Program-made: the position numbers and the translations under genes
Source of the DNA: Acidobacteriota bacterium
Lineage (GTDB): Bacteria > Acidobacteriota > Thermoanaerobaculia > UBA5066
Assembly (NCBI GenBank): GCA_008363385.1
Contig: RHKY01000039.1
Coordinates: 1-64,000 of the forward strand
Length of the DNA stretch: 64,000 nucleotides
Direction of reading: 5' to 3'
The notes under the pieces: model-generated
Seen by the model: only the letters and a program-made list of their open reading frames with translations
What the model was told of the DNA's origin: nothing
Database searches by the model: none
Shown here: positions 58,161 to 64,000 of the stretch, one piece after another
Position numbering within the stretch: the first letter of the stretch is position 1
How the letters are laid out: each line of letters opens with the position of its first letter

Positions 58161-60755
58161 GTGGGAGAGAGGCCAGCGTCGAGCGAGACCGGGCAGCCTT
58201 CGGGAGACGTCCGGCTCGACCTCGCGCGTCCCGCCGGGCTGACGGAGGAGGAGGCCTCCCGGCGGCACGCCGCGGAGGGACCGAACGAGCTCCCCTCGTC
58301 GCGGAAGAGGGGGCCGCTCGCCATCGCCGTGGAGGTGGTCAAGGAGCCGATGTTCCTCCTCCTGATCGCCTGCGGCTCGCTCTACCTCGTCCTCGGCGAC
58401 GTCGGCGAGGCGCTCCTCCTCCTCGGGTTCGTCTTCGTCGTCGTCGGCATCACGTTCGTCCAGGAACGGAAGACCGAGCGGGCGCTCGAGGCGCTGCGCG
58501 ACCTGGCGAGCCCGCGCGCGCTCGTCGTCCGCTCGGGCGAGAAGAGGAGGATCGCGGGGCGCGAGGTCGTCCGGGGGGACGTCATCCTCCTCGCCGAGGG
58601 AGACCGCGTCCCGGCCGACGCGGTCGTGCGGGCCGGCACGAGCCTCACCGTCGACGAGTCGCTCCTGACCGGCGAGTCGGTCCCCGTCGGGAAGTCGCCG
58701 ACGCTCGGCGACGACGCGCCGGGGCCGCCCGGGGGCGACGACTCGCCCTTCGTCTTCTCCGGGACGCTCGTGGTCAAGGGCCAGGGCGTCGCCGAGGTCC
58801 TGGCGATCGGGGCCGCCACCGAGATGGGGAAGATCGGCCGGGCCCTCTCGGTCCTCGAGCCCGAGGACACCCCCCTCCAGCGCCAGACGGCCCGGCTCGT
58901 GAGGCTCCTGGCGTTCATCGGCCTCGGGCTCTGCGCGACGGTCGTCGCCGCCTTCACGCTGACGCGCGGCGACTTCCTGAAGGGCCTCCTCGCCGGCCTG
59001 ACGCTCGGCATGGCGATGCTCCCCGAGGAGTTCCCGGTCGTCCTCACCATCTTCCTGGCTCTGGGCGCGTGGCGGATCTCGCGGCACCAGGTCCTGACGC
59101 GCCGCATCCCCGCCGTCGAGACGCTCGGCGCGGCGACGGCCCTCTGCGTCGACAAGACCGGGACCTTGACGCTGAACCGGATGTCGGTCGCCGAGCTCGC
59201 CGTCGGCGACGACGTCCTCTCCGTCGACCCGAAGGGGGTCTCGCTCCCCGAGGCGTTCCACGAGCTCGTCGAGTTCGCGATCCTGGCCAGCCCCGTCGAC
59301 CCGTTCGACCCGATGGAGAAGGCGATGCGCGAGCTGGGGGAGCGGACGCTCGCGGGGACCGAGCACCTCCACCGCGACTGGGAGCTCCTCCGGGAGTACC
59401 CGCTCTCGCGGGAGATCCTCGCGATGTCCCGCGTCTGGCGCTCCCCGGACGGGACCGAGTACGTCATCGCGGCCAAGGGCGCGCCGGAGGCGATCGCCGA
59501 CCTCTGCCACCTCCCGGCCGAGGAGGTCGCGGCGCTCGACCGGCGGATCGCCGGGCTCGCCGCGCGGGGGCGGAGGGTCCTCGGCGTGGCGCGGGCGAGC
59601 TTCACCGGCAGCCCTCTCCCGGGCGGGCAGCACGACTTCGGCTTCCGGCTCGTGGGCCTCCTCGCTCTCTCGGACCCGGTCCGGCCGGGCGTGCCGGAGG
59701 CGATCGCGGAGTGCCGGCGGGCGGGCATCCGCGTCCTGATGATCACGGGCGACTACGCCGGGACGGCCCGCGCCATCGCGCGCGAGGTCGGCCTCCCGGA
59801 CCCGGAGGAGGTCGTCACGGGGCCGGAGATCGAGGCGATGGACGACGCCGCTCTGGCCCGCCGGGTCCGCGAGGTCAGCCTCTTCGCCCGGATGGTCCCC
59901 GAGCAGAAGCTGCGCCTCGTCTCGGCCCTGAAGGCGAACGGGGAGGTCGTCGCGATGACGGGCGACGGCGTCAACGACGCGCCCGCCCTGAAGGCGGCCC
60001 ACATCGGGATCGCGATGGGCGGGCGCGGCACCGACGTGGCCCGCGAGGCGGCCTCGCTCGTCCTCCTCGACGACGCCTTCGGCTCGATCGTCCGGGCCGT
60101 GCGGACCGGCCGCCGGATCTTCGACAACCTCAAGAAGGCGATGCTCTACATCTTCGCCGTCCACGTGCCGATCGCCGGCCTCTCGCTGGTGCCGGTCCTC
60201 CTCGGCTGGCCGCTCGCCCTCCTGCCGATCCACATCGTCTTCCTCGAGCTGATCATCGACCCCGCCTGCACGGTCGTCTTCGAGGCCGAGGAGGAGGAGG
60301 CCGGCGTCATGGACCGCCCGCCCCGCAAGCCGGACGAGCCGATCTTCGGCGGCCGCGGGCTCCTCCTCGGACTCGTCCAGGGCGTCGGCGAGCTCGCCGT
60401 CGACGTGGCGATCTTCGGCTGGGCGCTCTCCGCCCACGGCGAGCCGGTCGCGCGCGCGCTCGCGTTCACGACGATGGTCCTCGGCAACGTCGGCCTCATC
60501 TTCCTGAACCGGGCCGGCACCCGGTCCCTCCTCGACACGCTCCGCTCCCCGAACCGCCCCCAGCGCTGGGTCACGGTCGGCGCGGTCGGGTTCCTCGCGC
60601 TGGCGCTCGGTGTCCCCGGCGCGCGGGAGCTCTTCGGTTTCGCGACGCCGCACCCCGAGCTCCTCGCCCTGTCCGCCGCGGGGGCCCTCGCCAGCTTCGT
60701 CGTGGCCGACATCGCCCGGCGCCTCCTCGCCGCCCCGGCGCCTGCACGGAGCTGA
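58161..60755 (+). CDS. P-type cation-transporting ATPase (P2-like)
   Basis: The GTG at 58161 follows GAGGAGGG. The 864-residue pump has LLTGESVPVGK (actuator), phosphorylation site DKTGTLT (D331), MITGDYAGTARAIA, AMTGDGVNDAPALKAAHIG and about eight to ten helices. M4 contains LPEEFPVVL and the M6 region ELIIDPACTVVFEAEEEE, as in PEEFP-type bacterial Ca2+/Mn2+-like pumps; the ion is not settled. No heavy-metal CxxC domain is present. The stop is 3 nt from the b-type membrane gene, forming a three-gene run. Confidence 0.9.
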   Translation: MGERPASSETGQPSGDVRLDLARPAGLTEEEASRRHAAEGPNELPSSRKRGPLAIAVEVVKEPMFLLLIACGSLYLVLGDVGEALLLLGFVFVVVGITFVQERKTERALEALRDLASPRALVVRSGEKRRIAGREVVRGDVILLAEGDRVPADAVVRAGTSLTVDESLLTGESVPVGKSPTLGDDAPGPPGGDDSPFVFSGTLVVKGQGVAEVLAIGAATEMGKIGRALSVLEPEDTPLQRQTARLVRLLAFIGLGLCATVVAAFTLTRGDFLKGLLAGLTLGMAMLPEEFPVVLTIFLALGAWRISRHQVLTRRIPAVETLGAATALCVDKTGTLTLNRMSVAELAVGDDVLSVDPKGVSLPEAFHELVEFAILASPVDPFDPMEKAMRELGERTLAGTEHLHRDWELLREYPLSREILAMSRVWRSPDGTEYVIAAKGAPEAIADLCHLPAEEVAALDRRIAGLAARGRRVLGVARASFTGSPLPGGQHDFGFRLVGLLALSDPVRPGVPEAIAECRRAGIRVLMITGDYAGTARAIAREVGLPDPEEVVTGPEIEAMDDAALARRVREVSLFARMVPEQKLRLVSALKANGEVVAMTGDGVNDAPALKAAHIGIAMGGRGTDVAREAASLVLLDDAFGSIVRAVRTGRRIFDNLKKAMLYIFAVHVPIAGLSLVPVLLGWPLALLPIHIVFLELIIDPACTVVFEAEEEEAGVMDRPPRKPDEPIFGGRGLLLGLVQGVGELAVDVAIFGWALSAHGEPVARALAFTTMVLGNVGLIFLNRAGTRSLLDTLRSPNRPQRWVTVGAVGFLALALGVPGARELFGFATPHPELLALSAAGALASFVVADIARRLLAAPAPARS

Positions 60756-60758
60756 AGC

Positions 60759-61334
60759 ATGGCCCTCCGCATCACCGTCACCCGGATCCTGCCGTCCGCC
60801 GCCCTCTTCGCCGCGCTCCTCGCGGCCGCCCTCCTCGGCGACCTCGTCCTCCACCGCGCGGGCCTCGCGTGGGTCGGCCGCTGGGGCGGCATCGCGGGGA
60901 CGGTCCTCATCCTCTCCTCGTTCCTCTACTCGGCGCGGAAGCGGAAGCTCCTGTCGGCCGGCTCTCCGAAGGGGCTCCTCCGCGCCCACGAGGCGCTCGG
61001 CTGGGCCGGGGCCCTCCTCGTCCTCGTCCACGGCGGGATCCACCTCAACGCCCTCGTCCCGTGGCTCGCCCTCCTCGCGATGGTCGTCGTCGTCGCGAGC
61101 GGACTCACGGGGAGGTTCCTCCTGGAGGACGCCCGCGAGAGCCTCCGCGAGAGGGCGGAGGAGATGAAACGCGCCGGACGGGCGCCGGCCGAGGTCGAGA
61201 GGGAGCTCCTCGGCGCCTCGCTCCTCGTCGACGCGATGAGGCAGTGGCGCAAGGTCCACCTCCCGCTGACGATGGTCTTCGCGGGGCTCGCGCTCGTCCA
61301 CGTCGTGGCGACGCTCCTCTTCTGGAGGTGGTGA
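60759..61334 (+). CDS. b-type-cytochrome-like membrane protein
   Basis: The 191-residue protein has about five hydrophobic helices with histidines suited to heme ligation: LVLVHGGIHLNALVPWLALL, RAHEALGWAG, WRKVHLPLTMVF and LALVHVVATLLF. The layout resembles ferric-reductase-like or cytochrome b561-like proteins. It lies 3 nt after the P-type ATPase and 1 nt before an octaheme cytochrome, so electron transfer from the quinone pool to c-type hemes is plausible (inference). Heme binding is not proven. Confidence 0.72.
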   Translation: MALRITVTRILPSAALFAALLAAALLGDLVLHRAGLAWVGRWGGIAGTVLILSSFLYSARKRKLLSAGSPKGLLRAHEALGWAGALLVLVHGGIHLNALVPWLALLAMVVVVASGLTGRFLLEDARESLRERAEEMKRAGRAPAEVERELLGASLLVDAMRQWRKVHLPLTMVFAGLALVHVVATLLFWRW

Positions 61335-61335
61335 G

Positions 61336-62082
61336 GTGAGGCGGACCTGGGTCTCCCTCCTCCTCACCCTCGCGGCCGCGACGTCCGCGGCGATCCTCTT
61401 CCCCTACCGGGCGATCACCCCCGGGACGCTCTCCGCCGGGCACCTCGGGCAGCGCGACGACTGCCTTTCCTGCCACACCCTCCTTCGCGGCGCGCCGGCC
61501 GAGAAGTGCGCCGCCTGCCACCGACCCGGCGACGTCGGCGTGAGGACGACGAAGGGCGAGCCGCTGGCGGCGCCGAAGGAGCGCGCGCGGCGCATCCACG
61601 AGACGCTCCGGACCGGCTGCGACCGGTGCCACTCGGAGCACGGGGGCCGCCTCGGCACCCGACGCTTCGCCCACGCGCTCCTCCCGGCCGAGGTCGCGGC
61701 CGGGTGCACGGCCTGCCACGCGGACGCGCGGCCGAAGGACGAGCTCCACGCCGCCGCGACCTCCGAGTGCGCGCCGTGCCACGGCGTCTCCGGCTGGAAG
61801 CCGGCCGCCTTCGACCACGAGAGGGCGTTCCGCTTCGATCGCCACCACCCGCCGCGCTGCGCCGACTGCCACGCGCCGGGCCGGAGCCTGAAGGAGTACT
61901 CGTGCACGGGCTGCCACGAGCACTCCCTCGCCCGGATGGAGGCGAAGCACCGCGAGGAAGGGGTCACGAACCTCGACGGCTGCCGCCGCTGCCATCCCTC
62001 GGGCGACGAGGACGACACGATCCGCCTCGAGGGCCGGAGCCTCGAGCGCGGCCGGAAGGCACACGACCGTGACGACGACTGA
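61336..62082 (+). CDS. Octaheme c-type cytochrome
   Basis: The 248-residue protein has a signal/anchor (TWVSLLLTLAAATSAAILF) and eight CxxCH heme motifs: CLSCH, CAACH, CDRCH, CTACH, CAPCH, CADCH, CTGCH and CRRCH. It also has several extra His residues that could be distal ligands (RHHPP, KHREE). It is a small periplasmic multiheme protein. The GTG at 61336 begins 1 nt after the preceding stop. It does not match the size of octaheme tetrathionate or nitrite reductases, so it is more likely an electron carrier. Confidence 0.88.
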   Translation: MRRTWVSLLLTLAAATSAAILFPYRAITPGTLSAGHLGQRDDCLSCHTLLRGAPAEKCAACHRPGDVGVRTTKGEPLAAPKERARRIHETLRTGCDRCHSEHGGRLGTRRFAHALLPAEVAAGCTACHADARPKDELHAAATSECAPCHGVSGWKPAAFDHERAFRFDRHHPPRCADCHAPGRSLKEYSCTGCHEHSLARMEAKHREEGVTNLDGCRRCHPSGDEDDTIRLEGRSLERGRKAHDRDDD

Positions 62083-62230
62083 CGATTCGCCGCATCGGGC
62101 GTTTACGGGCCGCGGGGCGGGGGCCACAATGCCCGGTGGCGCTCCGCCCGGCCTCCCGGGCGGATCCCGGCGCCGGCTCCCGGGACGGGCGGCCGGGTCG
62201 CGCTCGACGCGTGCGATCGAGGGGGTCCGA

Positions 62231-63367
62231 GTGTCCAGGAACGTGAAGCTCTTCGCCGTCGCCGCCGCCTGCGCCGTGCTCGCGGGCTGCCAGGGGGGCG
62301 GCGCTGCCGCCACGAGCCGCAAGGGCGGGAAGGGCCTCGCCGTCCGCGCGGCCCCGGTCGCCCCGCGCGACGTCGCCTACGAGGTGCGCGTCCTGGGGTC
62401 GCTCGAGCCCGAGGAGCTCGTCCAGATCCCGGCCGAGGTCGGCGGCGCCGCCAAGGAGGTCCGGTTCAACGCCGGGGACCGCGTCACCGCCGAGACGGTC
62501 CTCGTGAGGATCGACCCGGAGCGCTACCGCCTGGAGGCCGAGCGCGCCGACGCGGCCTTTCGCAAGGCGGTCGCGGACTGGAAGCGGTCCGAGTCCGAGA
62601 CCCGGAGGCGGGAGGCGCTCGCCGTGGACAGCCTCGTCTCCCCGGAGGAGCTGAACCGCGCGCGCCTGGAGACCGAGCGCCTGGCGGCCGACGCGGCCGC
62701 GGCGAAGGCCGCGCTCGGGATCGCCCTCCAGAACCAGGAGCGCTCGGCGGTCCGGTCGCCGCGGGCGGGGGTCGTCAACACCCGGACCGTCGAGACCGGG
62801 CAGTTCGTCCAGGCCGGGAACGTCCTGGCGACGCTCGTCGACCCGCGGCGGCTGCGCCTGCGCTTCAAGGTCTCCGAGTCCGAGTCGCTGAAGGCGAAGG
62901 TGGGGCAGTCCGTGGCCTTCCGGGTCGCCGCGCTCGGCGAGAGGAGCTTCGAGGCGCGCGTCTACCACGTCAGCGCCGTGGCCGACCCGGCGACGCGCCA
63001 GGTGGAGGTGCTCGCCTGGGCGGAGAACCCGGGCGTCCTCCGGCCCGGCTTCTTCGCCGAGGTGACGCTCGCCACGGGGAGGCACGCGGACGCGGTCGCC
63101 GTGCCGGAGGGCGCCGTCCAGGCCACCGAGCGCGGCTTCGTCGTCTACGTCGTCGAGGAGGGGAAGGCGAGGGCGCGCCCCGTCCGGATCGGCCTGAGGA
63201 CCGCGGACGGGGCGGTCGAGATCGTCTCGGGGCTCTCGGCCGGCCAGACGATCGTGACCGAGGGCTCCGACCGGCTCTCGGACGGAATCGCGGTCGAGGC
63301 CGTGGCGGACCGGGTCCCCGGCGGGGGGGCCGGCGGCGAGCCCGGGACCGGCGCTCCGGTGCGGTGA
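62231..63367 (+). CDS. RND efflux membrane fusion protein (periplasmic adaptor), lipoprotein
   Basis: The 378-residue product starts at GTG 62231 with a lipobox (AVLAGC, Cys20). It follows the HlyD/AcrA order: barrel-sandwich start (LGSLEPEELVQIPAEVGGAA), a coiled-coil hairpin (RADAAFRKAVADWKRSESET and onwards), a second half (SPRAGVVNTRTVETGQFVQA), then beta-barrel and membrane-proximal domains. Its stop overlaps the permease ATG by 1 nt. Substrate unknown. Confidence 0.92.
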   Translation: MSRNVKLFAVAAACAVLAGCQGGGAAATSRKGGKGLAVRAAPVAPRDVAYEVRVLGSLEPEELVQIPAEVGGAAKEVRFNAGDRVTAETVLVRIDPERYRLEAERADAAFRKAVADWKRSESETRRREALAVDSLVSPEELNRARLETERLAADAAAAKAALGIALQNQERSAVRSPRAGVVNTRTVETGQFVQAGNVLATLVDPRRLRLRFKVSESESLKAKVGQSVAFRVAALGERSFEARVYHVSAVADPATRQVEVLAWAENPGVLRPGFFAEVTLATGRHADAVAVPEGAVQATERGFVVYVVEEGKARARPVRIGLRTADGAVEIVSGLSAGQTIVTEGSDRLSDGIAVEAVADRVPGGGAGGEPGTGAPVR

Positions 63368-64000
63368 TGCCGGCGACGCGCGAGGCTCCCGGTCCGGAGG
63401 ACCCGAGGAAGATCGCCACGGGGATGACGCTCGCGGACATCTCGATCCGCAACCACGTCTTCGCCTGGATCCTGATGGTCGCCCTGATCGGGTTCGGGGT
63501 CCTCTGCTACACGGGGTTCGGCGACGTCTTCCGCGGGCTCGGGGTCAGCCAGAACCCGGACGTCGACTTCCCGATCGTGACCGTCTCGGTGTCGCTCGAG
63601 GGGGCCTCGCCCGAGATCATGGAGACCGACGTCGTCGACGTCCTCGAGGACGCCTGCTCGACCGTGGAGGGCGTGCAGCAGATGTCCTCGACGGCGCGGC
63701 AGGGCCGGGCCAGCCTCACGCTCGAGTTCGCGATCGGCCGCGACGTCGACGCGGCGCTCCAGGACGTCCAGACGAAGGTCTCGCGGGCCATGCACGACCT
63801 GCCCCGCGAGGTCGACGCCCCCGACATCTCCAAGACGAACCCGGAGGACCAGCCGATCATCCGGCTCGTCCTCTCCGGCAACCGGCCCCCGGTCTTCCTG
63901 GCGGACTACGTCCGGAACGTCATCCGCCCCCAGCTCCAGATGATCGAGGGCGTCGGCGAGATCCACGTCTTCGGCTTCCGGGACCGGAACGTCCGGGTCT
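63367..64000 (+). CDS. RND efflux permease, N-terminal part (continues past right edge)
   Basis: The first 211 codons are visible. After a short leader comes TM1 (VFAWILMVALIGFGVLCYTG), then the porter-domain start with PDVDFPIVTVSVSLEGASPE, VEGVQQMSSTARQGRASLTL, QDVQTKVSRAMHDLP and EGVGEIHVFG, all characteristic of AcrB/HAE1-type RND transporters. The ATG overlaps the adaptor's stop. Most of a roughly 1000-residue protein lies outside the window. Confidence 0.92.
   Translation, partial: MPATREAPGPEDPRKIATGMTLADISIRNHVFAWILMVALIGFGVLCYTGFGDVFRGLGVSQNPDVDFPIVTVSVSLEGASPEIMETDVVDVLEDACSTVEGVQQMSSTARQGRASLTLEFAIGRDVDAALQDVQTKVSRAMHDLPREVDAPDISKTNPEDQPIIRLVLSGNRPPVFLADYVRNVIRPQLQMIEGVGEIHVFGFRDRNVRV

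Overview
The window is very GC-rich (roughly 70% by eye), densely packed bacterial chromosome with short intergenic gaps, frequent 1-8 nt start/stop overlaps and many GTG starts. Several things together suggest an Acidobacteriota-like organism, possibly Thermoanaerobaculia or a relative: a Ser/Thr kinase fused to a beta-propeller, an MglA/MglB pair, SpoIIE-type phosphatases, secreted proteins with a C-terminal domain typical of that group, many secreted peptidases and an octaheme cytochrome. This assignment is inference from gene content. No phage genes, transposases, rRNA or CRISPR arrays were seen.

Layout. 1-2.9 kb: a DUF11-repeat surface protein that runs off the left edge and is frameshifted inside one repeat, a divergent secreted Fn3-like protein and a cyclic-nucleotide-binding protein. 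3.0-9.4 kb: class V aminotransferase coupled to a DHA2 transporter, SpoIIE phosphatase coupled to a PlsB-like acyltransferase, an ACT protein, tadA and a zinc-ribbon protein. 9.5-11.6 kb: an ECF sigma factor translationally coupled to a single-span membrane protein and an exported protein. 11.7-13.0 kb: two tRNA-Ser genes (CGA, GGA) facing outward, each followed after exactly 33 nt by a 116-bp hairpin-rich element whose ends copy tRNA-Ser 3' ends. 13.0-20.1 kb: vapBC, SRP RNA, dnaX, recR, mglB, mglA and a receptor-like Ser/Thr kinase.

20.1-31.7 kb: glycosylasparaginase and a degenerate receiver protein (minus strand), OPT transporter, CPBP protease, a minus-strand run of exonuclease, alpha/beta hydrolase and His-rich membrane protein, then nadA, a membrane-linked SpoIIE phosphatase and a P-loop protein. 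31.8-36.5 kb: an arsenosugar pair (peroxidase-like protein and ArsS), an S9 peptidase and phosphofructokinase.

36.6-44.4 kb is the most unusual segment. A 14-G homopolymer lies between a TTGACT -35 and a TATGGT -10 element, ahead of a small secreted 10-Cys protein and three tandem, mutually homologous secreted proteins of about 760-790 residues. Decayed copies of the small Cys-rich gene lie in front of the second and third large genes, so a two-gene unit was apparently triplicated and the small partner lost twice. The G tract suggests phase-variable expression.

44.4-52.5 kb: a paralogue of the secreted protein at 12 kb, a beta-hydroxyacid dehydrogenase, a CPBP-like membrane protein coupled to a SprT-like protein, an M14 carboxypeptidase broken by a deletion, a GIDE-type membrane protein, PgeF/YfiH, an NlpC/P60-type protein without a signal peptide, and PPK2. 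52.5-64.0 kb: an M28 peptidase coupled to a YfcC-type carrier, an exported VOC protein, small exported proteins, a P-type cation ATPase followed directly by a b-type membrane protein and an octaheme c-type cytochrome, and an RND efflux adaptor plus permease that runs off the right edge.
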